A stretch of 64,000 nt of DNA from Ceratopteris richardii (GCA_020310875.1 CM035407.1:202917789-202981788), one strand, 5' to 3'. Numbered from the stretch's first letter, positions 12,800 through 25,067 are shown. Notes: generated by a model not told the origin, from the sequence alone. A program made the numbers and translations.

Positions 12800-13900
12800 C
12801 CAAGAAACTCTAAATCCTATGGTATAGGTGGGAAAATCAATTGTGGACTGTCAGCATTTCGCCTTGGCAATCTGAGTGTAGAAGGGTGGACAATGCATTC
12901 TAGTGAATGAGAGATGTCAGGCATCAAGGTGGCTCCTCTAGGTTGAGCACACGGGATTGATTGTCTCATTCTCTTGTATGGTGGTGTAGAGGCCTTTCTA
13001 CTTCTGAATTGTTAGACTCCGTTCCATGAGAGAGCCCATTAAAGGGGATAAATCGTGTGAGAGTGTAACATCCATGCAAGATGGTCTTGCATGGCCATCT
13101 CTTGTGAGGTATGTGAATTTGGTTTATGATCCAATTGGAAAGGTTGATGGTCAAAATTTGGGTATCCGTCAAGTATAGATTGAACCACACTTTCTTCTGG
13201 GTCATTGTGAACCTATCATGCCCAAAGGAAAGCAAAGTGTTGCATGCACATGTGAAGGTGGATAACAATATTAGGGGTCATTGCTACCATGTCTTTAAGT
13301 TTGGTCAAATTCCTATTCTTCATGTTATCAGGAAAAAATCCATCCTTTTTTTTGGGGATGTGCATTCTGTACATATCTAAAGCTTCTCACACTAGGTTAT
13401 TGGTCATTCGAAACCTCTTCAACTCGTTTCCTCACAGTAAGGATGCTATCACAAAGGTATTAGATGTTCGAGTGTCCTTTTTGGGTTGTAGAGTGTTAAT
13501 AAGGTAGAAGTAGCAAATGAAATCGGGCTTCAAAAGCCTTGCACCAAAGTATTCTGTCAGGCTTGCCTTGCCCCATATGTGTTGGAGTTCCTCCACATTC
13601 TGCAAGTGCTCAAAATCTCTATTGAAAAAGTGATATTTTCCCCATATATTGTTATATTGAATCTCAACCTCCCAAGGGTAAGCAGCTTCTCCCAAAGTTC
13701 TAACCATCTCACTAAATCAATAGGAATTCTTGTTCACTCTTGTGGTGTGACCCATTGGTGGATCTTGAATCGGCATCACTTGTAAGCATCTTAGAGCCTT
13801 TGGACGCTTTGTAGGTACATCTAAAATAGGCAAGCTCTCAATGTCTATCATGTGTTGATTAGGTCCTGACAGAGAGTTAGTGCCTATTGCTTCAGCCATA
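12800..13900 (-). pseudogene. Athila-like ORF2 N-terminal fragment
   Basis: Starting at a minus-strand ATG near 13900, frames beginning MAEA match the start of Athila-1 ORF2 (MAEAGTSSQAG). Downstream segments match its IQDPP...GHT motif and the W-E--EIQYNNIWGKYHFF segment (13707-13432). The 13268-12966 frame covers the RFTMTQKKVWFNLYL and LHGCYTLTRFI region. It is broken by frameshifts, and the sequence 5' of its ATG is replaced by a CA-rich tract. Confidence 0.75.
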
Positions 13901-13916
13901 ATGGTAGCATGCACAT

Positions 13917-14335
13917 GCATACATACATACTTACATGCATACACATCATACATTCTTACATGCATACACATACACACACATATACACACAGATTTACACA
14001 CACACATACACATGCATACACATAGACATACACATGCATACACATAGACATACACACATAGACACACACACATACAACACACACATATACACACACATAC
14101 ACACATAGACACATACACACTTACACACACACACACACAAATACACACACACATATACACACACATACACACATAGACACATACACACTTATACACACAC
14201 ACACACATACACACAACCACACACATATACACACACATACACATGCATATAGACACATATATACAGATACACATGTATATACACATATACACACACACAG
14301 ACATAGACACATACACGCTTACACACACACATACA
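13917..14335. repeat. CA/CATA-rich microsatellite tract
   Basis: Imperfect (CA)n, (CATA)n and ACACATAC runs fill about 420 bp and resume at 20838-20885, on the far side of copia-A. The two halves were one tract before that insertion. It may lie inside the copia-B 5' LTR, but the border is not visible. Long Cys/Val frames within it are repeat artefacts. Confidence 0.85.
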
Positions 14336-14748
14336 TGTAGAGAGTACACACGCGGAAGCAAAATCAAAAGTAACATACTCTCACAAAACAAAGAATGTGT
14401 GAGACACAAAATGAGTAGACCATGAAATGGGTAAACTCATGTGGATTAGAAATGAGCTCGCCAAGAGCATGGAGTAGGCTCCTCAAGCTTCTAACCAAGT
14501 ACAAATGAGGGGAGAGGCCCTCCTTATATATTTGGGAGGGGCTCTCAAAAGTAAATCATATGTGGGATAAGTCTCCTGAAAGGAGAATGAATACAACTGG
14601 TAGAAGCATATGCAAGGTACCCAAATACAAAGGAAATACAATATAAAATGGAAATAGAACAGAAATGGAGTGCCTCTTGGATACAAAATGGAGATGCACT
14701 TATGCGGATACAAATGTAGATGAAGTAGGAGCAATCATGTCGTCAGCA
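14336..14748 (-). repeat. Copia-A 3' LTR
   Basis: Plus-strand edges are TGTAGAGAG...CGTCAGCA; on the minus strand it runs TGCTGACG...CTCTACA with TG/CA ends. The purine tract GCAGAGGGGG (plus about 14749-14758) immediately upstream on the minus strand is the polypurine tract. Confidence 0.92.
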
Positions 14749-14784
14749 CCCCCTCTGCAGCTCCATTTTGGAGCGGCTGTATGT

Positions 14785-17700
14785 TGCAGAGGTCCACCAA
14801 GCGCTGAAGTGGCAGTACTTCTTCTGTGATAGGAATATACCTTCTTTTGTTTGCCAAACTTCCATACCCAAGAACTAGTGTAGTAATCCAAAATCTATCA
14901 TAGAGTACTCAAGGTGAAGCTGTGTGATGATAAATTGGATGCGTTCTTCGTCTGAGCCTGTCAAGATCAAGTCATCTACATAGAGAATGATGATGGCTAC
15001 TAAAGACCCCTTTTGATAGATATAGAGATTAGCATCAGCATTGCTTCTTTGAAATCCCTTGTCTTCAAAGAACTTGTGAATCTTTTCATACCAAGCCCTG
15101 GGAGCTTGCTTGAATCCATAAAGTGCTTTGTGAAGTTTGTACACTTGATCTTCCTTTCCTTTGACCTTGAAGCCTTCAGGTTTTTCAACATATATACTTC
15201 TTCTTGAAGATCTCCACTGAGGAATGCACTTTTGACGTCCAGCTGGTAAATGGGCCACTTAAAGTGAGCACTTAGTGCTAAGATGATTCTTATGGTTGTG
15301 AATCTTGCAATAGGAGCAAAGGTTTCTTCATAGTCAATGCCATGTTGTTGCTTGTATCCCTTAGCGACTAATCTTGCCTTATATTTATCTAGAGTGCCAT
15401 CAGACTTGTATTTGACTTTGTATATCCACTTGAATCCTATGACTTGATGGTTGATTGGTTTGTGAACTAATGTCCAAGTCTTGTTCTTTGCTATTGCATC
15501 CACTTCCTCTTTCATAGCTGCTTCCCACTCTCGTTGGCCTTGAGCTTCTTTGTAGTTGGATGGCTTTGGAATTTGCTGAATTTGGTGCATTAGAGCATAA
15601 CTAACATAATGACTTTGTTCGTGTTGTCTCTTATCAAGAAGCCTTTGAGATCGGAGTGGTTGTTGTGAAGCACTGGCTTCTGAGTTGGAGTTTGGAAATA
15701 CTGAGTCCCCCTCTGAAGTGTAGATAGGTGGACTAAGACTTGTAATTGAATCTTTTCTTGAGTATGAGGAAGCTTCATTGAAGATCACATCCTTCGAAAT
15801 GGTGATGGAGTGGTTTTCCATATCATATAGACGGTATGCATTTGATTGGTCACTGTACCCTATGAATATGTGTTTCTTAGACTTGGATTGTAACTTGTTT
15901 CTATCTTCTTTTGGTACATGGACAAAAGCTTCACTACCAAAGACTCGAAAATAATTCACATTTGGTTTTCTTCCATAGTATGCTTCGAACGGTGTTTTGT
16001 TGTGTAATGCTCTTGTAAATCCTCGATTAAGAATGTGAACGACAGTATGCACGGCTTCTGCCCCGAACTTGTAGGATAGATTCGTGTGATGAAGCATAGT
16101 TCTTGCCATTTCCATCACACTGCGTATCTTTCTTTCAGCTACTCCATTCTGGGATGGAGTATGAGGCTGAGTGACTTTTCTTTTGATCCCTTTCTGGTTG
16201 AGAAAGTTATCAAAGTCATGATTGATAAACTCACCGCCTCCATCTGATCTGATGGTTTTAACTTTAGTCGAAGCTTCATTCTCAACTTCATTGATCCAAG
16301 TTTGAAACTTAGAGAATGTGTCTGACTTTGACTTCAAAAAGTACACCCAAATATAGCGAGAGTGGTCATCTACTAGAAGATAAAAGTAGAGGGATCCACT
16401 CAGGGATGGGGTGTTCATGGGTCCACATAAGTCCATGTGGATACGGGCTAGAGGGTTCTTCGCTCGTGTTGAAGCTTCCTTGGGAACTGGGGCCCTATGT
16501 TGCTTGCCTTGGGTGCAAGCTTGGCAGAGATCAGTAAGTTGCCCTATCTTTGGCAATCCCTTCACAAGTTGGGATGAAGAGATTTTTGATAAGTAAGAGG
16601 TGTGGCCAAATCTTTGGTGCCACAAACTTGAGGTTGATTCTTTGGATACAAAGCAAGATAGTTTGTAGAGGCCCTTTTCCTCAATACCTTGAGCGATGAC
16701 ATCCTTTGTATGGGGATCAACTACCTTAACTGAGGTGTTATCAAACCATACTTGTTTGTCCTGATCTATAATGGCCTTGACGGAAAGTAGATTCATACAT
16801 AAATTTGGAACAAAAAGAACATTGGATAAAGACTTGCATTCCCCCTGATTGTTGGTAATTTGAACTTTCCCTTTTCCTTCTATGGGTAAACTTTTGTTGT
16901 TGCCAAGATAGACTTCTCACGTGTGCTCTTCGAGTTCTTGAAAGGAGTCCTTGTCTTTGCACATATGAAAGGTAGCTCCGCTATCAAAGATCTACTCATG
17001 CGGGGAGCTAGAAGTAACTAGGGCATTGGCTTCTGTGGAGATGAAGAGTTCCTCACTAGAGCAGTGGGATCTATGTTGGGATCCTTTGGATGCTTTCCTA
17101 GACATAGAAGCCTTCGATGATTGTTTCTTTTTATAGCAAAACTTTTCTAAGTGTCCTGATTTTCCACAAAAATTACAGTGAATTATGCAATCCTTGCTTA
17201 GATCCATTGCTAGCATGATGACTTGTGGATTTGCCCTTATTGAATGGGCCTTTGGCCTTCATGGCAGACTCTTGGGAGGAAGTCAATTTGGCTCGCGAGT
17301 CGTGAAGGAGCAATAGTCGACGAACCTCTTCCCAAGTTAAGACTTGGCCGCGATTATACAAAGTTGTGACAAACCTTGTACGACTTAGGTAACTTGTTAA
17401 GAAGCCTAATGGCCATGTCTTCACTAGAAATCTGCCTACCACATAGTGCTATATTATGCTGGTAGTCCTCAAATTGAGCTATGACCTTGGTAATTGTGTT
17501 GTGTGGACGAATGGTCAAATTATGAAACTCGGCCTTTAATGCATATATTTTCGAAGGGGTTTTGTCTTCATATAAAGCGGCTAACGTATCCCAAGCATCC
17601 TTGGATGTCTTACAGGCCGTGATATGTCCTTTCGTCAGTTCGTCACAGGCAAGCAATAGCTGACCTAAACCTCGTTTGTCCTTGACATTCCACACATGCC

Positions 17701-17908
17701 AATTGTCTAAGTTGGTATCCCTATTGGGTTCGAGGTCTGACCCGGCTACTACCTCATGAAGGAGATTCGTGTAGAGATATGCGCGTATGACATCTTTTCA
17801 TAGATTGTAATTTTCTCCATTGAGGCGTTCATCCTTAGGCATAAAAATAGGGGTGAAAGAGGGTAAGAAGTTCGCCATAGATAATGAGTTACCTTCACTT
17901 TTGGTCAT
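14785..17908 (-). pseudogene. Copia-A gag-pol polyprotein, broken
   Basis: Gag starts at the ATG at 17908 (MTKSEGN), with a TGA where Trp is expected about 40 codons in. The UBN2-type gag segment with a DAWDTLAALYE motif is at about 17695-17500. A CCHC knuckle (CNFCGKSGHLEKFC) lies near 17160. The protease DSGATFHM near 16975 is preceded by a TAG in place of Trp. The GAG-pre-integrase and integrase core (HMDLCGPM, then SDGGGEF, then PSQNGVAER) lie within 16796-15900. RT has [15 protein letters not shown] and, after a frameshift near 15190, YVDDLILTG. A TAG follows in the FLGMEV region, and homology ends about 40 bp before the LTR, so RNase H is missing. Domain order PR-INT-RT marks it as copia. 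Confidence 0.88.
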
Positions 17909-19207
17909 TACAAAGCTTTGAGGATAAAGTGTTTAGAAACACTATCAAAGACACCACTTCAAAATAATTGCAAAGCTTGAAATGAACAACAGGACACCAC
18001 ACTTAAAATTCTTGGGGAGGGGGGGGGGAGCTTAGAGTAGCCCTGCACTTGTACAACACCAAGATAAGTCGACGCGAGAGGAGGGGCTTAGATTAGCCCG
18101 TTGTACACCAATGGAGCCTTAGAGTAGGCTTAAACACTTGGAGAGAGTTTGGTGGGTGGGCTTATACTAGCCTCCAACCCACACTTGCACACACAAAAGA
18201 TTCTTCTTTTTATATTCTTGATGTACAAAGATGGGCACTTAGTGCCAAAGTGGTGTACCAAAAGTAATGAACTTAAGACCTCTTGGAACTACAATAATAC
18301 TCTTTAAGGGATACCAAATTGAGTGCCAAAGTTAAGTGTCGGGTTACCCTTGAGAAGTAAGCTCTTGAAAGAATACAAAGTGTGCTTACAAGGTGGGTAC
18401 CCTAGAGGACTTGGAAAATCTTATGACCAAAGATTGGCGAGTTAAAAACCTTGAGAGAAGTACAAAAGAAAGGGTTGGAATACAAGGTGTGTACCTTGAA
18501 TGAGTACGATGAGAGAGAGCCAATTTGATTTTGCCAAACGATTGATCACAACGTTCTAAAAGTGATGCACTTTCAACTACCACACTATAACCTTCGGTTA
18601 CTTCACTGAATCCTATTTTAGAAGCTGGTCGCACAAATGCAATATTAAATACTAGATTATCATCTCATCTCTGCATAACTCTATGCCACGTATGTCAATC
18701 AAGACAAGTATAGGCAACATACATATAAATAATGCACAAGATTTTTGTCAAACTAGGAGCGCAGCTTTAGGTGCAGATCAAATACGTGAGATGTATGTGG
18801 GCACTGGGGTGATTTTAATTGTGAGCGCTGCCATGGGGTTCTCTGAATTATCCAAAAATGGGGCTAGATAGTCAGGCCATATCACTTTCTGAATTGCACC
18901 GAGCAAACGTATGTGGAGCTACACCAAAAAAAAATGCGCCAAAAGTGGACGGCTGGTGATGTAGGTCCCCTTCTTTTTTGGATGGCCGCTGGAGTGCTCT
19001 AAAATTAGTGCTATTCTGATGGGCTTTTTTTGGAATCGCTACTCGTCATTTAGGCGCGTAGTGGATCTCCTCTTGGGTCCGGAGATGACTGGTCTTTTGA
19101 TCTGGAGATGAAGTTTGCCAGGAGATAGTATCACATGGATTCAGCTTAATCACCGCAATCAAATGTCACCAATAGATCATATCTGTGTGACGGAAGCTTC
19201 TAGAGCC

Positions 19208-19312
19208 CACGTGCCAATCTTCACCTAGAGCATCGGTCACGTGCCAATCTTCACCAGTTATGCAGCATCGGTCACGCGCCAATCTTCACCAGTTATGCAA
19301 CATCGGTCCACT
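19208..19312. repeat. Short tandem repeat, about 3 copies
   Basis: The unit CACGTGCCAATCTTCACC plus AGTTATGCAGCATCGGT recurs three times with small differences and one shortened copy. CACGTG and CACGCG cores appear in successive units. Confidence 0.85.
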
Positions 19313-19566
19313 CCGTATGCCACTACTGGATCAGTGATGTTTCTTGAATGGTCCCAACATCCAGAGGATGAATCTAGAAGTGTCGCCGTTGCGCCATCCT
19401 TCTCTTGCTCTCTCTCTGTTCCAAAGATGGCATGAGGCCGACGTGAATCTGAGGTCGAGGCGATGAGGTGCTAACCAGCACGTTTGAGGTGAAGGTGAAG
19501 CTCGTGGGTACAGAGGTTAAATGTGCTACAACGATGGTGTGCATGCAACACACATGCCCAAATGCA

Positions 19567-19573
19567 CTCTCTC

Positions 19574-19604
<31 letters not shown>

Positions 19605-19616
19605 CTTTCTCTCTCT
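19567..19616. repeat. CT microsatellite
   Basis: (CT)n interrupted by TTT at regular spacing, about 50 bp. Confidence 0.9.
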
Positions 19617-20407
19617 GCAGTAGAGCTGTCGGAGAGAGGTGTGTTGTAGAGATGTGCACTATAGGTGTCACAAATACCGTGGGGTGCTATTTTGCATGTT
19701 TCCAATCCTTGCTTCACGGTTCACAAGATTATAGAAGGTGATGCATAGTAGTTTTCTGATGTTCGTTATGTGCAGCCCATTGATACTCTAAGAGCGTAAG
19801 TGACGTAGTTCCTGTCTTGCAGGTGTCACTGTGAAGATACAGGATCCAGCAATCTGAAAAGCGGATTCATATACTTTGACACTTCAAAAGACCATGCACT
19901 GATAGTTGCCTCATAAGATGTACCGACATAAGCGCCAATTGCAATCTAAGCCAAGCACAATACCGGTGAGCACACACTACTATGTCAAGCAAGATGCAAG
20001 GCAGTGAGAGGCAAACATAGACACGACTCCAAATGATGGAGTATATCCATGCAATCATTCAAATGGAACCTAACAAGGTGACGAGGGAGATATGTCAATG
20101 ATCCTTGATCGAAGTGTTTATAAACACTTTAAAATCTTGAGATTCACCAGTAGCTACTTGAAATGATTACAACAATGGAGACAATCATCAAATGTTGCCA
20201 TAAAAGAGGGTGGGTGGGAGGGAAGAATGGAAATAAAAGGGGTACAAAATGATGAAAGAAAGGGTGGGAGGGTGGGAAAATGGGAGAAATGAGTCCCAAA
20301 AATTGATGGCAAAAAGGCTTCTCTCAATGAGGAGAAAGCACACCACCAAAGTAAGGCACCACCACCACTAGAATGACCACCAAACACACCACTAAGACCT
20401 CCACCTA

Positions 20408-20421
20408 GTGCTCTGATACCA
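20408..20421 (-). other. Copia-A primer binding site
   Basis: On the minus strand TGGTATCAGAGCAC follows the 5' LTR directly. This is the classic copia site pairing with the 3' end of initiator tRNA-Met. Confidence 0.92.
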
Positions 20422-20837
20422 TGTAGAGAGTACACACGCGGAAGCAAAATCAAAAGTAAAGTACTCTCACAAAACAAAGAATGTGTGAGACACAAAATGA
20501 GTAGAGCATGAAATGGGTAAACTCATGTGGATTAAAAATGAGCTTGCCAAGAGCATGGAGTAGGCTCCTCAAGCTTCTAACCAAGTACAAATGAGGGGAG
20601 ATGCCCTCCTTATATAGATTTGGGAGGGGCTCTCAAAAGTACATCATATGTGGGATAAGTCTCCTGAAAGGAGAATGAATACAACTGGTAGAAGCACATG
20701 GCAAGGTACCCAAATACAAAGGAAATACAATATAAAATGGAAGTAGACTAGAAATGGAGTGCCTCCTGGATACAAAATGGAGATGCACTCATGTGGATAC
20801 AAATGTAGATGAAGTAGGAGCAATCATGTCATCAACA
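20422..20837 (-). repeat. Copia-A 5' LTR
   Basis: 416-bp direct copy of 14336-14748 with TG/CA termini (minus strand TGTTGATGAC...CTCTACA). It is followed on the plus side by target duplication ATACA. Confidence 0.92.
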
Positions 20838-20931
20838 ATACACACATCCACACACATTTACACATATACATACACATGCATATATTCTTCTCCTTCCTTG
20901 TGCTTTTTGCGTGCTTCCGCAGATGTCTAAC

Positions 20932-20950
20932 TCCAACAATTGGTATCATA
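20932..20950 (+). other. Copia-B LTR end and primer binding site
   Basis: TCCAACA is followed by ATTGGTATCATAGCAGG. The TGGTATCATAGC core is a one-mismatch initiator-Met primer site, and the preceding CA is the probable LTR terminus. Confidence 0.7.
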
Positions 20951-21257
20951 GCAGGTTGGCGCTTCATCTAGGGTGTTGTCTACACCTCTCCGATTGAAGT
21001 CTCAGAATCACACGAAATTTGGTAAGCATATTGAGGGTGTTTTTGCGATCTGAGCTCGTTTTGGCCTCCAAATGCACTATCGTAGCACTTGTGCAGGCTA
21101 TTTTGTCTTTTTGTGCCAAAGGTATATACCAGTTTTGGTTCACTAGTATAAGTGTCTCTATGTCTACTACAGATTTAGCAAAATTTGTCTAGGTAATTCT
21201 GTTCAACTTTTTGAGATACAATCAATTTTATGCATCAAGGTATTTTAGTCACTGGCA

Positions 21258-21685
21258 ATGGCTGAAAGCAGTGATGTATTCCGTATGTTGGCTATTGAGG
21301 ATAAGTTGGATGGTACCAACTACCCATTATGGGCTTATATGATGTGTCATGTATTGGTCTCAAAAGGACTCTGGAATATTGTGCAGGGTGTTGAAACATG
21401 TCCTGTTACACCTGCAAATATAGGTACTCCAAATACAGGTCTTGGAGCTGATGGAGATGGTGTCGAAGATGATGATATTTTGCAGATTCATGTTTGTGCT
21501 GTTGTTTCTGTTGCACCTACTCAAGAGCAAATTCATTGGGATGGCAGAGATGCTCAAGCACATGCATTGATAGCTTTATCTGTCAAACATGCCATTATTC
21601 CTCAATTCGCTCTTGCAGAATAGCTAAGGATCCTTGGGATACACTTACCACATTGTACCAGGCTAGGAATGAGGCTCGTACATTA
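21258..21685 (+). pseudogene. Copia-B gag, 5' half
   Basis: It starts at ATG 21258 (MAESSDVFRML). KLDGTNYPLWAYMM is the gag N-terminal LxGxNYxxW motif. The first frame stops at 21623; a shift to the next frame gives DPWDTLTTLYQARNEART, the UBN2-type motif, ending abruptly at codon TTA (21683-21685) where the DNA transposon begins. It continues at 47942. Confidence 0.85.
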
Positions 21686-21714
21686 GGAAAAAAAGTGAAC
21701 CCTGCATGGGCCTT
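21686..21714 (+). repeat. Left terminal inverted repeat of the H3-bearing transposon
   Basis: It begins GGAAAAAAAGTGAACCCTGC and ends GGGCCTT, and matches the reverse complement of 47911-47939 with two differences. Confidence 0.92.
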
Positions 21715-22272
21715 GTAAGGATTCCTAATTTTTAGGGATTAAGCTTAATCTTGTTCTTTGTTAAGGGGACAAAGTGCATTTAATAGAGCACTTTTTGGTA
21801 GGCTGAAGTAGGCTTTTTTTTAGGCTGAGCTAGGACCTTCTCTCTCTTCTGCACATAGAGAGAGAGAAAAACCACTTTCCACCTCATCAAATCCGTCCAT
21901 CTTTATGAATAAAAAAATGAGTTTTCTGAAAAAGTCTCTTTTTTAGCTATTCTTTATTCAAAATGGCCCATACTTTTATGTATATGTCAGAACTTAATTT
22001 TTTAAGACTTATTTTTATAAAAAATACTTAAAAAACATACTTTTCAAAATCCCTCCAAAAGTTAAGTGCCACATCATCAAACTCGTAACTTTGGATGCCC
22101 CAAAACATGAATTTTTGAAAAAAAACTCATTTTCCCTCTAACATACTGAAAAAAGTCATTTTGACCTATCCACATACCAAAACACACTTTTTTTCTTGCA
22201 CATAGCTACTGTACTAGCCATTCCAGCCATCTGTGTGCTTCTTCCCATTCGGTGCTGGAGTTTTGGAACATC
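21715..22272. promoter_or_regulatory. Left subterminal region of the transposon
   Basis: AT-rich, with repeated CTGAAAAAGTC, TTTTTGAAAAAA and GTCATTTT motifs at about 21925-22165 that resemble TTTTTGAAAAAGTCAC near 47600 at the other end. Such subterminal repeats often bind transposase; that role is inference. A CT/GA inverted stretch (CTCTCTCTTC / AGAGAGAGAG) lies at 21840-21870. Confidence 0.45.
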
Positions 22273-25067
22273 ATGGTGCTCACATGTATTATGAACATGA
22301 CACCAGCACCAGCGCGTGCTCCTCACTCAAAGAGTGTACATGTTCGTGTTCCTACAGAATTTGCACCAACAACTAGAGGTAGCAATGACATAGATTCTCA
22401 AAATGCACGACGTGCAGCTGGAGAGAAGAATATTGATCTTTGGGTCCATGGTGCTTTGTATCCCTTGGATCCAATGGCTAATGTTCATCCTAGATTCCAT
22501 ACTATCTCCACATTTCTACAATTCCTTGGTTCCGGTGAAGATGGACTCCTAGGCTATTGCAAGCGATTGTCTAACCATTCTACATCTATAGCAAATTATT
22601 GGATGCAACAATGTCATCACAACCATTTCAAGATACACAGTTTAGAGAGTGCTATACACACTTTAGAAAGTGCTATCAAATCTTTGGATGAGCACAATAA
22701 TAGACTCAAACAAGATGTGGAAGAAAAGGAGAGCACAATTACAAATTTGAAAGCCAATCTTAAACAACTAAAAGAGACTCCACTTGGGATGAGATTTAGG
22801 AAACGACCATTATCATCCTTTCAAGCTCTTTCAACTGGTGGTGGAGCACGGAAGCGACGTGTTTACGCACTTAGGTATGTATTTCCTTTGTTTAGTTATG
22901 TTAAAAGACTTTTAGATTGAGATTCTTATTGTGCAGGTCATTTGTTGAAGATGCGAGTGCTTCCTCAACAATGGAGGATCAATTGAAGTTTCTGAATTCT
23001 TGTCTTAGCAACAAACATGTGCTTATGATCTTGGAGTCACCAATAGGAAATCACATCAAAACCCAAGTGATTAAAGATTTTGCAGGCAACTTAGAAGATA
23101 TTATTAGTCCTAGTGAGGTACAGATGGTATGTGATGAAGCAGGTGTTAGTACTAGAGCGTACACTGCATTGTACAATCTTTTGAAGCAGGCTCTACAAAA
23201 CAAAGGTATTTTCCAGAGCATTTTTCCATGCCCTTACAAGGTATCTGTGAGGAAGAAGATAACCAATGAGGATGTAGCCAATACTCTTGGCAATTACCTG
23301 CATATAGAAGATGTTATGCCTGCATCCATTTATCATTCATCTACATCAAAGAAAGAGTTGAAAAACACATCTAGACAGGGATTCATCTACACAAAGTACA
23401 ACAACATATTTGTCAATTTGGAGAGGCTCCAAAAGGAAATGGTTAAATTTTACAAATCCACACTTCAAGGTATATCCATTGTTTTGATAATGACATTCAT
23501 AGTATTTTTAATAATATAATGTTTGTTATTTGATGTAGATTGTGGTTCCAAACTCAAGTTTGTATTGAAGCTAGACGAATGTCAAATCATAAAGGGACGC
23601 CGTATGGAGAGACTTAGTGTGACACTCATGAACGAAGCTATGGCCCATGCTATTATTGATGATAGTGAAGAATCTACCCATCACTTTACATATAGTGTCC
23701 AATCAGAGAAAGATATATGGTGGTTAGGTGCTATTGAAGTACCTAAAGAATCCAATGATGTTCTTACATGGATTTTCAATAGGATCCCATGGATCACAGA
23801 GGTGATAACTTCTCAAATTCATGGTACCAAAATCAATGTAGAAAGCCTTGGTGATTTTGAAGTAGAGTGGCACTTAGGTGGAGACTTAAAGACTATCAAA
23901 TGCATGTTAGGGTGCAAACAAGGTGCATCTACTCTCTATCCTTGTCCATATTGTACACGAGGTTATAAACGAACAAAGAGAAAACAAAACAACATAGATG
24001 ATTTAGTTGATGACACAGATGCAACTCCATCTGCTGAATGGGATACACCTTTAATGAGGTGTCCCATGTTAGGTACACCTAATCGTGACATGTCAGATAA
24101 GGATTGGAATCCCATTATTCCATTCCCTTTAGTCAATGTCCACTTTTGCACCTTGCATGCCTTCATGAGAATTTTTGATAGACTATTGAAGCTCCATATA
24201 GAATACGCATTTGCCATGAAGCCAGTTGATAAATCTATTCAAGCTATAAAGAAATTGGAGGAACTTCTTAATTCAATTGGTTGTCATGGTGGAAATGTAA
24301 CCCTAGTTGTTAAGAAAGTTGGAGAATCTCAAGATAGCTTGCAACAAGTGTCAATGACAGGGAATAAAGCAAGACATTTTTTTAGAAGAGGTACTAGCAC
24401 TCAAAATAATGAACGTTATGAGCTGTGGAAAGACCTATGCATGATCACAACAGACAATGACTCTCAAGTTGATCTTTGTAATAAGAGAAAGAAAGTTTGG
24501 TCGAGCTTTGATAAGGTTGTAGGCTTAATGGGTCTGACTAGGTCTAGTGCTATTCAACGTCAAATGTTTCAAGAAACATTAGTGGAGTTCACCAAGTGTT
24601 TCATTCAATGTTGGGGAGAGAGCAATATAACACACTACATTGTAAGTGTAATCTTCTTCTACAAGTGTTCATTGCACTTACCTTTTTCCAATGTACTTAA
24701 CAATTTTTAGCATATTTTGTTTGCACATGGAGCTTTTTTCATGCATCGATATGGGTCATTAGAGATTTTCAGTACCCAAGGAATGGAAAAGTCACACTAC
24801 AAAGCGAGGGGTGTCTACTTCAAAAACACCCGAGATGGTGGTGGCCCAATGCAATCAAACTACATGGAGGAGATGTTTAATTGGTTTTACCGCACTACAT
24901 TCTCGAGAAAGTTTTTTGTGGAACGACTTAGGGATTCAAAATTGGCAAAACTTGCAAGAAAGATGCAACACAACATTGCCAGTGAGAAATGGAAGTCATC
25001 GTTAGGTCCTCTTCATCATGCTCAGTGGCGTGCAAGGAGACAACGAGAAAGCTCAGCTTGGAAGTAA
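22273..25067 (+). CDS. Putative transposase of the H3-bearing transposon (exons 22273-22874, 22937-23469, 23539-24641, 24711-25067)
   Basis: Four exons with GT-AG borders join in frame to about 864 residues. Introns are 62, 69 and 69 bp; the third donor is GTAAGT. I start at the first ATG in frame; an upstream exon is possible. Residues about 115-165 form a charged coiled coil. Residues 488-517 read EVEWHLGGDLK...C-x3-C-x9-C-x2-C, a candidate first catalytic Asp (D494) next to a zinc-binding knuckle (C500, C504, C514, C517). LHAFMRIFDRLLKL supplies a candidate second Asp (D592). HILFAHGAFFMHRYGSLEIF and then QGMEKSHYKARG supply a candidate Glu (E772). From memory, similar GGD-K, LH--LRI-D and QG-E motifs occur in large uncharacterised transposon-like proteins of invertebrates and algae. 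That resemblance and the D/D/E reading are unverified. Position inside TIRs supports a transposition role. Confidence 0.68.

Larger units (their letters stand above)
17909..20407. other. Copia-A leader, unusually long (about 2.5 kb)
   Basis: Between PBS and gag start there is no retroviral coding sequence. It contains a G-rich run at 18005-18030, a minor open frame at 18683-18871 (62 codons, no known domain), a 35-bp-type tandem repeat (19208-19312) and a CT microsatellite (19567-19616). It may include captured or nested foreign DNA; I see no TIR, TSD or splice evidence to prove that. Confidence 0.5.
14336..20837 (-). mobile_element. Copia-A: Ty1/copia LTR retrotransposon, minus strand
   Basis: LTRs at 14336-14748 (413 bp) and 20422-20837 (416 bp) run in direct orientation, bracketed by the 5-bp duplication ATACA (14331-14335 and 20838-20842). 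Internal order on the minus strand is PBS, long leader, gag, protease, integrase, RT, polypurine tract, LTR. I count roughly 20 LTR differences by eye (about 5%), so it is not recent. Stop codons, a frameshift in RT and absence of RNase H make it non-autonomous now. Confidence 0.93.

Noticed and set aside
13994..14409. Cys/Val-rich open frames of 60-230 codons
   Set aside because: They are translations of the CA microsatellite in several frames.
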